A program made the translations under genes and the position numbers. Under the pieces are notes generated by a model. That model did no database searches, was not told the DNA's origin, and was given only the letters and a program-made list of their open reading frames with translations. A DNA stretch of 64,000 bases, taken from Fibrisoma montanum. GTDB lineage: Bacteria > Bacteroidota > Bacteroidia > Cytophagales > Spirosomataceae. The stretch lies in assembly GCF_003583365.1 (NCBI RefSeq), contig NZ_QXED01000012.1, positions 62,001-126,000 on the forward strand, in the 5' to 3' direction. Shown piece by piece: positions 9,316 to 16,707 of this stretch (within the stretch, counting starts at the first letter, position 1; each line of letters begins with the position of its first letter).

Positions 9316-10302
9316 TTATGCAATCAACTTCTTAAAACAACTCAACGCCCGCCCACTTTCCAGCGACTCACGAGCCAGTGCAACGGCCTCTTCGCGGGTA
9401 GCAGCCCGGTCGGCGGCAAGCAGCGCCATGGCCGAATTGGCCAGTACGGCCTGCTTCTGCGCCGGGGTAGCTTCGTCGTTCAGCACGTTCATGAAAATCT
9501 GCGCTGATTCATCGACTGTAGTTCCTCCGGCGAGCGATTCTGGCGTCAGCGTACTCAGGCCTAACTGTGTCGGTTCCAGCACCTGCTCCGTCTGGTTACT
9601 AATGACTTTGAAGGCGCCCGTCAGCGAAATCTCGTCGTACCCATCCAGCGCATGCAGAATCATGAAACGCTTGTCGGTTTGCTGATAAAGGTACGCATAT
9701 AATCTGGCTAATTCAAGGCTGAACACGCCAACCAGCTGTTTCTGGGGCATCGCCGGGTTGACCATCGGGCCGAGGACGTTAAAAAAGGTTTTCACGCCGA
9801 GGTCTTTCCGGATTGGGCCGACGTTTTTCATGGCCGGATGGAACAGCGGAGCGTGCAGGAAGCAGATTCCGGCGGTATCGAGTTTGCGTTCCAGCTCGCC
9901 AACGTCGTTGGTAAAGCGGTAACCCAGCCGTTCCATAACCGTCGAGGAACCACACAGCGACGAAACGCCGTGGTTACCGTGTTTGGCAACCCGCTGCCCC
10001 GCACCGGCCACCACAAACGCCGAAAGGGTAGAGATGTTAAACGTATCCTTACCGTCGCCACCCGTTCCGCAGAGGTCCATCGGATCGTATGCCGACAGGT
10101 CAACGGGCAGACACAGTTCCAGCATGGCGTCGCGGAAGCCTTCCAGTTCTTCCACGCGCAAACTGCGCATCATGTAAACGGTCAGAAACGATGCGATCTG
10201 CGCCGGGTTGTACTCGCCCCGCCCAATGCCCAGCAGCACCTGCTTGGCCTGGTCTTTCGTGAGCGTCTTGTACTCGAATAAGTGATTTAGTATTGCTTTC
10301 AT
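9316..10302 (-). CDS. trpD: Anthranilate phosphoribosyltransferase
   Basis: Transfers phosphoribosyl from PRPP to anthranilate; 328 residues from the ATG at 10302. A TTG two codons upstream is less likely. The PRPP/pyrophosphate loop GTGGDGKDTFN is at residues 79-89, followed by KHGNHGVSSLCGSS, which contributes metal and anthranilate contacts. The C-terminal alpha/beta domain is complete. It is stand-alone, not fused to trpG. The gap to trpG upstream (10303-10395) carries a simple-sequence inverted repeat. Confidence 0.97.
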   Translation of the reverse strand: MKAILNHLFEYKTLTKDQAKQVLLGIGRGEYNPAQIASFLTVYMMRSLRVEELEGFRDAMLELCLPVDLSAYDPMDLCGTGGDGKDTFNISTLSAFVVAGAGQRVAKHGNHGVSSLCGSSTVMERLGYRFTNDVGELERKLDTAGICFLHAPLFHPAMKNVGPIRKDLGVKTFFNVLGPMVNPAMPQKQLVGVFSLELARLYAYLYQQTDKRFMILHALDGYDEISLTGAFKVISNQTEQVLEPTQLGLSTLTPESLAGGTTVDESAQIFMNVLNDEATPAQKQAVLANSAMALLAADRAATREEAVALARESLESGRALSCFKKLIA

Positions 10303-10305
10303 AGT

Positions 10306-10400
10306 CAATTAGTGAATGAGTGAATTAGCGAATGAGTGAATCTGAGCTGCTTGTGCGGTTTGGTAGCGGGTCTATTCGCTCATTCACTCTTTCGCTCATT
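10306..10400 (-). repeat. Tandem and inverted GAATGAGT repeat between trpG and trpD
   Basis: On the plus strand a 16-base unit (TAGTGAATGAGTGAAT, then TAGCGAATGAGTGAAT) is tandemly duplicated at 10309-10340. An inverted copy lies at about 10374-10400 and includes the trpG stop codon (10396-10398). The operon RNA could fold into an imperfect stem of about 27 bp. It has low sequence complexity and no coding potential. Confidence 0.65.
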
Positions 10401-10962
10401 GTTTAAGCCAGTTCTGAATCATCCTGACGCCGTTTTCTGTTAAAACGGATTCCGGGTGGAATTGCAGGCCTTTTACGTCGAATCGAGTATGGGTCAGGCC
10501 CATCACCCGCCCGTGTTCATCGACGGCCGTTACGCGGAGGGTTTCAGGCACAGAGTCGGTAACGACAGTCCAGGAGTGGTATCGCCCAACGGTCAGCTCC
10601 TCCGGTACACCATCGAACAACGGTTCAGTGCGGTCGGTAACGAAGGTCCGGTGCGCCACGCCATGCAGTACGTCGCCCAGGTTCGCGAGCTGGGCTCCGT
10701 ATACTTCGCCGATGCCCTGATGACCCAGACAAATACCCAGAATACTCTTGGTTGGCCCGTATTCGGCCACCAGATTCTGCATGATTCCGGCTTCCGACGG
10801 AATTCCCGGCCCCGGAGACAGCATGATCTTGTCGTACTGCCCAACTGCATCCAGCGCAATCTTATTGTTCCGGATTACATCCGGCCGCTCACCCAGTTCG
10901 CGCAGGATATACACGAGGTTGTAGGTGAACGAATCGTAGTTATCTAAAACGAGGAGTTTCAT
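10396..10962 (-). CDS. trpG: Anthranilate synthase component II (glutamine amidotransferase)
   Basis: Hydrolyses glutamine and passes ammonia to TrpE for anthranilate synthesis; 188 residues, the size of a stand-alone class I amidotransferase. The catalytic triad is visible: Cys78 in GICLGHQ, and His169 with Glu171 in LQFHPESVL. The N-terminal LVLDNYDSFTYNLV is typical of the TrpG/PabA family. It could also serve PabB if one exists elsewhere. About 90 bases holding a purine/pyrimidine palindrome separate it from trpE. Confidence 0.97.
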   Translation of the reverse strand: MKLLVLDNYDSFTYNLVYILRELGERPDVIRNNKIALDAVGQYDKIMLSPGPGIPSEAGIMQNLVAEYGPTKSILGICLGHQGIGEVYGAQLANLGDVLHGVAHRTFVTDRTEPLFDGVPEELTVGRYHSWTVVTDSVPETLRVTAVDEHGRVMGLTHTRFDVKGLQFHPESVLTENGVRMIQNWLKQ

Positions 10963-10967
10963 TTTTC

Positions 10968-11050
10968 AAGGAGAAAGGGGAGGAGGGAGAAAAGGACGGA
11001 AAGGGAATGCTGCTATGCCCTGCTCCTTGTTCTCTTTCCTCTTTCCTCTA
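10968..11050 (-). repeat. Purine/pyrimidine palindrome between trpE and trpG
   Basis: The plus strand runs from an almost pure purine block (AAGGAGAAAGGGGAGGAGGG onward, 10969-11009) to an almost pure pyrimidine block (11024-11050), so the operon RNA can fold into a long imperfect hairpin right after the trpE stop codon (11053-11055). No U-tract follows on the operon strand. Confidence 0.55.
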
Positions 11051-11052
11051 TT

Positions 11053-12495
11053 TTAAAGGTTTTTTGCCTGTTCGATGGCCGTGCGCAGCGCGGCCAGTTT
11101 GTTATGTACTTCCTGTAGTTCGCTTTCAACAACCGACTTGGCCACAATACCGGCACCCGCCTGATAGTATAACGTATTGTCGCGGCTCATGAACGTACGG
11201 ATCATGATGGCGTGGTTGAACTCGCCGTCGAATCCCATGTAGCCAATGCTGCCCGAATAAAAACTCCGGCTGATGCTCTCGTAGCGGTCGATGAGCTGCA
11301 TGGCCATGTGTTTCGGCGCGCCCGACAACGTGCCCGCGGGGAAGGTTTCGGCTACGATCTGCAGCGGATCCGCCGTTTCGTTCAGCTCACCAACGACTTT
11401 TGATACCAGGTGGATAACGTGCGAGTAGTACTGCACTTCCTTGAACGTTTCGACTTTCACCACATCGCAGTTGCGGCTGAGGTCGTTGCGGGCCAGATCA
11501 ACCAGCATTACGTGTTCGGCCGATTCTTTGGGGTCGTCGTAGAGTTTCTGTGCCAGTTCTGCATCGTGCGCATCGTCGCCCGTCCGGCGAAACGTACCGG
11601 CGATGGGGTAAATGGTCGCTTCTCGGTTTTTGACCACGATCTGCGACTCGGGCGAAGAGCCGAATAGTTTGTAGTTGCCATAGTCGAAGTAAAACAGATA
11701 GGGCGAGGGGTTCAGCGACCGTAAGGCCCGGTAGACGTTAAATTCATCACCTACAAACGGGGTCGAGAACCGGCGCGAAAGCACAATCTGGAATACGTCG
11801 CCCCGCTGGCAGTGGTCTTTCCCTTTCTGGATAACCGCCCGGAACTCGTCGTCGGTGAAGTTGGATTGCTCCGGCCCGGCGGGGCTGAAAGAGTAAGTGG
11901 GGTAGTTGCGGCTGGTAATCAGGTCGCTGATGTAGTCGAGATTACTGGCTGGCTCATGGGCAGTAGCCGTGTCGGGCAGGTAGCTGTGTTCGAAGAGGTG
12001 CAGTTCGTCTTTAAAATGGTTGATGGCAATCACGTAGCGATACACCGTGAAGACGGCCGCCGGAATTTGGTTCTCAGACGGGATGGGTGCCTGAAGGGTA
12101 ATGTCTTCAAAGCTCTGAACGGCTGGATAGGCAAAATAGCCGAACAGACCATTGGTAATGAACGGAAACGAATCGGGCTCAGGCTGAAAGCTGTTCTTGA
12201 ACTGCTGCAATGCATCCAGAACCTCCTTGGCTTCTACGGTGCTGGTTTGTTCAGCCTCGCCGGGCAGCTGAACCGTCAGCTGGTTTGCGTTATACGCGAA
12301 CCGGGCTACCGGGTCAAAGGCGAGGTACGAGAAGCTGTTGTCGTTGCCGTGGTAATCAGAGCTTTCGAGCAGAATGCTGTTCAAAAAGCGGTCGCGGATA
12401 CGGAGGTAGATGCTGACTGGCGTAATGATGTCGGCGAGCATCCGCTTGTGGCGGGTGCGGACGTGGTACGTAGCGGACTTCGTTAAGGTTTGCAT
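11053..12495 (-). CDS. trpE: Anthranilate synthase component I
   Basis: Converts chorismate to anthranilate with TrpG; 480 residues from the ATG at 12495. A TTG nine codons upstream would run into the terminator tract. The N-terminal LLESS (residues 42-46) is the element that binds the feedback inhibitor tryptophan in TrpE enzymes and helps separate TrpE from PabB. The chorismate-binding half has the expected PIAGTFRRTG, HVMLVDLARND and AGTLSGAPKHMAM blocks. It is the first structural gene of the operon and sits 26 bases after an intrinsic terminator, so expression probably depends on antitermination in the leader. Confidence 0.97.
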   Translation of the reverse strand: MQTLTKSATYHVRTRHKRMLADIITPVSIYLRIRDRFLNSILLESSDYHGNDNSFSYLAFDPVARFAYNANQLTVQLPGEAEQTSTVEAKEVLDALQQFKNSFQPEPDSFPFITNGLFGYFAYPAVQSFEDITLQAPIPSENQIPAAVFTVYRYVIAINHFKDELHLFEHSYLPDTATAHEPASNLDYISDLITSRNYPTYSFSPAGPEQSNFTDDEFRAVIQKGKDHCQRGDVFQIVLSRRFSTPFVGDEFNVYRALRSLNPSPYLFYFDYGNYKLFGSSPESQIVVKNREATIYPIAGTFRRTGDDAHDAELAQKLYDDPKESAEHVMLVDLARNDLSRNCDVVKVETFKEVQYYSHVIHLVSKVVGELNETADPLQIVAETFPAGTLSGAPKHMAMQLIDRYESISRSFYSGSIGYMGFDGEFNHAIMIRTFMSRDNTLYYQAGAGIVAKSVVESELQEVHNKLAALRTAIEQAKNL

Positions 12496-12520
12496 GGGCG
12501 TTACCGGGTTCGTTAAAGGC

Positions 12521-12556
12521 AAAAAATAAGGCCTACCGGGATGAACGGTAGGCCTT
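12521..12556 (-). terminator. trp attenuator terminator upstream of trpE
   Basis: On the operon strand an 11-bp perfect stem (AAGGCCTACCG at 12556-12546 with CGGTAGGCCTT at 12538-12528) encloses a 7-nt loop and is followed by A-TTTTTT. It lies between the leader peptide and trpE, not at a gene end, which marks it as an attenuator. Its loop and the top 3 bp of its stem are complementary to the end of the leader ORF (see the antiterminator entry). Confidence 0.9.
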
Positions 12557-12601
12557 GATTTAGTTTGTTTTTACACAAAATGGTGGCTCCATTCATCCCA
12601 G
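12536..12601 (-). promoter_or_regulatory. Antiterminator pairing of the trp leader
   Basis: Leader RNA segment CTGGGATGAATGG (12601-12589) can pair over 13 bp, with two G-U pairs, with CCGTTCATCCCGG (12548-12536), which spans the terminator loop and its upper stem. A ribosome stalled on the Trp codons (12622-12614) leaves 12601-12589 free, whereas one at the stop codon (12595-12593) covers it and lets the terminator form. A further pairing, TGGTGGC (12619-12613) with GCCACCA (12587-12581), links the Trp codons to a downstream segment. The logic is classical; the pairing is read by eye and untested. Confidence 0.75.
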
Positions 12602-12628
12602 ATGAGAAGAATGCCACCACCAGATCAT
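12593..12628 (-). CDS. trpL: trp operon leader peptide [11 protein letters not shown]
   Basis: An 11-codon reading frame, ATG to TGA, with three consecutive TGG codons at positions 3-5. Its stop codon lies 37 bases before the terminator stem and inside the antiterminator segment. Trp is normally about 1% of residues, so three in a row in a tiny frame placed between a plausible promoter and the trpE terminator is strong evidence for a ribosome-stalling leader peptide. There is no clear Shine-Dalgarno, only an AT-rich GCAAATAAC before the ATG, as is usual in Bacteroidota. The peptide probably has no role beyond its own translation. Confidence 0.87.
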   Translation of the reverse strand: MIWWWHSSHLG

Positions 12629-12651
12629 GTTATTTGCAATAGCGCGGTTCA

Positions 12652-12659
12652 CAAAGTAA
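12652..12659 (-). promoter_or_regulatory. Possible -7 element of the trp operon promoter
   Basis: TTACTTTG on the minus strand matches the Bacteroidota consensus TAnnTTTG in seven of eight positions and would start transcription about 17 bases before trpL. I find no TTG at the usual distance upstream. Read-through from the tRNA-Pro gene just upstream is an alternative source of transcripts. Confidence 0.35.
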
Positions 12660-12700
12660 AGCGGTTCAAGTACGAACGTTTTGCTCTAAACTTACTTAAG

Positions 12701-12774
12701 TCGGGGTGGCGGGATTCGAACCCACGACCTCTACGTCCCGAACGTAGCGCGCTACCAGGCTGCGCTACACCCCG
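12701..12774 (-). tRNA. tRNA-Pro(CGG)
   Basis: A 74-nt cloverleaf. The acceptor stem CGGGGTG/CACCCCG (12774-12768 with 12708-12702) carries discriminator A at 12701. The anticodon stem CTACG/CGTAG encloses loop TTCGGGA, giving anticodon CGG (codon CCG, Pro), and the T-arm contains GGTTCGAATCC. CCA is not encoded. It lies 73 bases upstream of trpL on the same strand with no obvious terminator between, so the tRNA and trp leader could share a precursor. Confidence 0.96.
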
Positions 12775-12817
12775 AATTGGGGTACAAAGGTAACAGTTCG
12801 AACGTGGTATTGTAAAG

Positions 12818-13603
12818 TCAGGCGGCAATTTTTTTTGAAATAAACGCAGCTACAACGTCCGGAGCTTCCCACGGCAGCAGATGACCGGTTTCGGGAACAA
12901 TGTCTACTGTGGCATGTGGTACGTAGGGTAGAACCAGCTCGGATTGAACGTTAGGCGGGAGCGCCTGGTCGTCGGAACCAACCAGAATCGACACGGGCAC
13001 CCGAACCGCCGGCATACGATCCGAAATATTTTCCCGACTACCCGATTTCAGCCAGGCTTCCCAGGCTGGTTTAGCACTACGGAGGTCATCGGCTATGATT
13101 TGCTCACAGGCCATGTCGGAAATGGGTTTCGCCGTAATGTTTTTCAGCGTCTGCTCTGCCGACGTACGCTGACCATATCCCTTGAGCAGCTTTTGCCGTT
13201 CATCGTCGGGAATGGGCTCCGGCACCGGTGGCGAAGGCGACAGCAGGACGAGCGCCTGTAAATTAGCCAGTTCGATACGGTTAGTCTGCTCAGTCGCCAC
13301 CAACAAGGCCACTTTGCCACTCATCGAATGGCCAACAAGAACAAATTTTTCAATGCCCAGCTGCTGTACCACGCAGGTGATGTCTTCGGCCATAGTGCCT
13401 ACCGAGTACCCATCAGCCGGCGCATCCGAGTCGCCGAAACCCCGCAGGTCGACAGCCAGGCAGCGGTATCGGTCAGACAACAGGTTCATGACCGACTGCC
13501 ATTCCCGAGCTGATCCCCCAAAGTAATGCAGAAAAATGAGCGTCAGCGGGCCGCTGCCCTGCTCCAGTATATTTAATCGAGTGCCGTTTATCAGATGCTT
13601 CAT
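12818..13603 (-). CDS. Alpha/beta-hydrolase fold protein
   Basis: A 261-residue soluble hydrolase from the ATG at 13603. An upstream in-frame extension would overlap the preceding glycosidase gene and has no family character. The nucleophile elbow is GHSMSG (Ser93), the oxyanion region is LHYFGGSAREW (25-35), the acid is in GSDDQALP (Asp211/212) and the catalytic His241 is in ETGHLLPWE. Small single-domain hydrolases of this kind act on esters, lactones or halides, and the substrate cannot be deduced. It begins 32 bases after the glycosidase stop on the same strand and is probably cotranscribed with it. Confidence 0.88.
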   Translation of the reverse strand: MKHLINGTRLNILEQGSGPLTLIFLHYFGGSAREWQSVMNLLSDRYRCLAVDLRGFGDSDAPADGYSVGTMAEDITCVVQQLGIEKFVLVGHSMSGKVALLVATEQTNRIELANLQALVLLSPSPPVPEPIPDDERQKLLKGYGQRTSAEQTLKNITAKPISDMACEQIIADDLRSAKPAWEAWLKSGSRENISDRMPAVRVPVSILVGSDDQALPPNVQSELVLPYVPHATVDIVPETGHLLPWEAPDVVAAFISKKIAA

Positions 13604-13635
13604 AACGTGCTTTCCGGTTGGTTTGCAGAAAATGC

Positions 13636-14976
13636 CTAGACCACGACTTTCAGCCGGGCGGGCCGGTCGGTCATTTCGAGCATTTCGCCGTATGGTACGA
13701 TGGTGATCTGACCGAATTCTTTGAGCAGATCGCGGTAAGCCTGTGCGACGGGCCGCGGTTTGCGGTCGAGGTCGTAGAGACCGCACGCATTGACGCGGTT
13801 GTTGACTTCACCCAACTGCGTATCCCAGTCGATCTGGTCGATAAGGCTGTACCACGTAAAGCCCAGCACCGGTACGCCGTCCTTGCGCATCTGGAGAACA
13901 TTAATCCACTGTTTCCAGAGCCACATGGGCGCGCTATCGGCCTCAAATACGTTAGTTTCCGTGTGCATCACCGGCTTGTGATACCGTTCGTAGTATTGCC
14001 GGGTCATCTGGTACCACCCCAATACGTCCATGGAATGATGCACGGAGCCGTCGGGTAGTTTGATCCGTTCATTACGACCGTAATAATCGTTACCCATGAT
14101 CTGGTAGCCAGGAGGTTCGCCGGTCATAAACCAGTCGTATTCCTGCCGGGTCATGCCGTTGTCGAGCAGATACATGCACATGGTGGCCGAAGGCGGGTTA
14201 GCATAGAGCAGGTCAAGTGCCAGGAAGCGGCTTTCATTAGCCAGCATCGTTTCTTCGGAAGGCGTTGCGCAGACTTCGTGAATGTATTCGGCGCTTTCGC
14301 TCTGGACAATGACGCAGTCGTTCCGGTATTTGGCGATCTGCTGATTACCCATGATGCTGGCGGCTACCAGGTGTTTAAGCGCCGTTACAAAGCCTTTATC
14401 GGTCTTAAGCTGCTCATTCCAGACGCCATCCTTTGCGCTGATGCGGGCCGTTACATACACTTCGTTGACGGGGGTGTAATAGCGAACCCACGGATAGCGT
14501 TTGGCTACGGCCCCGGCATAATCGGCGAAAAGAACGGGCAGCTCCGGATTCTGAAAGTTACCGATCCAGTCGGGTACACCAAAGTGCATCAGATCCAGAA
14601 TGGGTGTAATGCCCAGCCGTTTGATCTCATTCATTACGTCGTCGGCAAAACTCCAGTCGTATTTACCCGGCCCCTGATGTATGGCGTAGTAGGGGAGACC
14701 ATAGCGCAGAACGCGTATTCCCATATCCTTGACCAGAGCCAGGTCTTCGCGCCAGCGGTCGTAGTGGCCACACTCGCGGAGCTGATCGCGACGAACAGTG
14801 CCTTTTTTAATGGTAGGGTAGGAGCACTCAATGCCCGTTGCGAACATGAAATTGCCCGCGTTGCCGCTTGGGAGGCCAGTTCCGTCGTGACCACCGGCTC
14901 CGCCGAACTGATCGCCGTCGTAGTTGCCATCGCCGTACTGCTTCTTGATGATGTTTAAAAATCCTTTCTGTGCCAT
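13636..14976 (-). CDS. Family 1-like glycoside hydrolase
   Basis: A 446-residue (beta/alpha)8 glycosidase of clan A type. The acid/base Glu172 is in YYTPVNEVYV and the nucleophile Glu340 in VMHTETNVFE, matching the TxNEP and TENG positions of GH1 in relaxed form. It has no signal peptide; the N-terminus is glycine-rich and polar. The deviations suggest a divergent member, so the substrate (beta-glucoside or other) is open. A GH5-like or unclassified clan A family is an alternative. It is cotranscribed with the downstream alpha/beta hydrolase, and a GMC oxidoreductase lies 115 bases upstream on the same strand. Confidence 0.75.
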   Translation of the reverse strand: MAQKGFLNIIKKQYGDGNYDGDQFGGAGGHDGTGLPSGNAGNFMFATGIECSYPTIKKGTVRRDQLRECGHYDRWREDLALVKDMGIRVLRYGLPYYAIHQGPGKYDWSFADDVMNEIKRLGITPILDLMHFGVPDWIGNFQNPELPVLFADYAGAVAKRYPWVRYYTPVNEVYVTARISAKDGVWNEQLKTDKGFVTALKHLVAASIMGNQQIAKYRNDCVIVQSESAEYIHEVCATPSEETMLANESRFLALDLLYANPPSATMCMYLLDNGMTRQEYDWFMTGEPPGYQIMGNDYYGRNERIKLPDGSVHHSMDVLGWYQMTRQYYERYHKPVMHTETNVFEADSAPMWLWKQWINVLQMRKDGVPVLGFTWYSLIDQIDWDTQLGEVNNRVNACGLYDLDRKPRPVAQAYRDLLKEFGQITIVPYGEMLEMTDRPARLKVVV

Positions 14977-15091
14977 GTTGCTTTGCTAGTAACACACGGA
15001 ACCCGGCGCAGAATGTCTCCGCCGACCGTGTCGATTTATTTAACAGAAGAGGAAGCAGGGTACCAGCGATGTGCTGCCGGCCGGTATAAAA

Positions 15092-16660
15092 TCAATCCAG
15101 GCGATTCAGCCGGTTCAGAAACCGGTCGGCTGTCCGGAGCGATAAGGCCATGATGGTCAGGGCCGGATTAACGCTCAGAGCGCTGGGAAACGTTGAATTG
15201 TCACTGATGTATACGTTAGGAATGTCGTACGACTGCCCCTCGGCATTCACAACCGCCCGGTTCGGGTCATTGCCCATCCGGCACGTACCGATTACGTGGG
15301 CATTGCGCGGAAACGCCCAGACGTTCCTGGCCCCGGCTGCGTCCCAGATACGACGCATAACCTGATTGGCGTGCGAGGTCATTCGTTCTTCATTATCGCC
15401 GTTTGAGAAGTAAATCCGGGGCTTGGGTAGTCCCCGCACATCCTTTTCATCAGAAAGCTCCAGGTAATTATGACCATACGGCAGGCAATCGCCCAGAATG
15501 TTAATCCCGGCTATATGGTTGTAAGCCGTGGCGGACTGTTTGAGCGCTTCGCCCCACAGGCCACGGGCGCGGGCCATCTGCGACAGATACGTTACGGGCA
15601 TCACACCGATGGACTGCAGCAGGTACCCACCCGCAAAGTCGACCGGCCCGGCGAGCTGGTCCGATGGCCGGTGCGTGTCCTCCGAAATCAACGCACCGGG
15701 AATGCCTTTGTACGGCCGTACGTCTTCGTCAAATTCCCCCCAGATTTGAAGGGCCGTATGCGCCATCACGTTCCGGCCGACCTGTCCGCTCGAATTGGCC
15801 AGGCCGTTGATAAGCAGCAGCCGTGGCGTTTCGATGGTTCCGGCGCAGAGAAACACGTAACGGCAGCGCTGGCGCTCTTCCTGACCGTTACGGACGTAGA
15901 TCACTTCGTCAATCCGGCCCGACGCCCCTTTTATCAACTGGGTAACAAAGCTCTCCGGCCGAATTTCGGCACCATGATGAACGGCTAGCGGGATGTAGGT
16001 TACGTCCATACTGGCCTTTGCGCCGACACTACAACCCGCCTGGCAGAAGCCCCGGTTTGTACAGGCCGACCGCCAGCCAACCCCTTCCTGAAAGTAATGG
16101 GCCGACAAAGCCGCATTGGCGGCCGGTGAGGTTCGAATGCCAAGCGTCCGGCAACCGCGCTCCATCAACTGCCCGGCTCCATTCACAGGCAACGGACCGA
16201 GTGGATACTGTCGTTTGCGGGCGGGCCCCCACGGGTAGCTGGCCGGTCCGGATACGCCCAGGAATCGCTCAATCTCGTCGTAATACGGCTCAATCTCGTC
16301 AAAATCGAAGGGCCAGTCTTCACCTACTCCGAAATCCGACCGCAGGCGCAGGTCGTCGGGCTGAGCGCGGGGCGTATAGGCGGTATAATGTAGCGTAGAG
16401 CCACCGACGCCTGTACCCGAGTTGTTGTTGCCGAACGGCAGCGGATCTTCGCCCGCGCTCAGCCGCTCGTCGTTCCAGAATAGTTTGCTTTGCGCCCGTT
16501 CGTCGGTCGGAAAATCAGCGGCTGGTTGCCAGTGTTTGCCGGCTTCGAGGGCGACGACTTTCAGGCCCGCAGCCGCCAGTCTGGCCAGTAAAGGGGCTCC
16601 GCCTGCGCCAGTTCCGATCACGACGGCATCAACGGTTTCTGATGTAGCGTACTGTTGCAT
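15092..16660 (-). CDS. GMC family oxidoreductase, gluconate dehydrogenase large-subunit type
   Basis: A 522-residue flavoprotein. The Rossmann dinucleotide motif VIGTGAGGAPLLARLAAAG is near residues 15-33 and ends at the FAD-ribose Glu in VVALEAG. The GMC_oxred_C domain carries HVIGTCRMG and the NPALTIMAL block. The motif-rich Cys segment GFCQAGCSVGAK is typical of membrane gluconate/sorbitol-type dehydrogenases. These enzymes oxidise sugar hydroxyls and pass electrons to a cytochrome c or quinone. The small-subunit gene lies 47 bases upstream on the same strand, but no cytochrome c subunit is adjacent. The substrate is not determined. Confidence 0.9.
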   Translation of the reverse strand: MQQYATSETVDAVVIGTGAGGAPLLARLAAAGLKVVALEAGKHWQPAADFPTDERAQSKLFWNDERLSAGEDPLPFGNNNSGTGVGGSTLHYTAYTPRAQPDDLRLRSDFGVGEDWPFDFDEIEPYYDEIERFLGVSGPASYPWGPARKRQYPLGPLPVNGAGQLMERGCRTLGIRTSPAANAALSAHYFQEGVGWRSACTNRGFCQAGCSVGAKASMDVTYIPLAVHHGAEIRPESFVTQLIKGASGRIDEVIYVRNGQEERQRCRYVFLCAGTIETPRLLLINGLANSSGQVGRNVMAHTALQIWGEFDEDVRPYKGIPGALISEDTHRPSDQLAGPVDFAGGYLLQSIGVMPVTYLSQMARARGLWGEALKQSATAYNHIAGINILGDCLPYGHNYLELSDEKDVRGLPKPRIYFSNGDNEERMTSHANQVMRRIWDAAGARNVWAFPRNAHVIGTCRMGNDPNRAVVNAEGQSYDIPNVYISDNSTFPSALSVNPALTIMALSLRTADRFLNRLNRLD

Positions 16661-16707
16661 GGTAGGTAATTACCAGCCGGGAAATCCCCCGGCCGTATAT
16701 TGATTTG

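Noticed and set aside
12496-12700. T-box, TRAP-binding repeats or a TrpR operator ahead of trpE
   Set aside because: No T-box core sequence, no (G/U)AG triplet array and no TrpR-like palindrome; the Trp-codon leader peptide explains the region better.
13604-13786. A 61-residue N-terminal extension of the alpha/beta hydrolase
   Set aside because: Arg/Pro-rich and lacking family similarity. It overlaps the glycosidase coding region, and the ATG at 13603 gives the normal family start.
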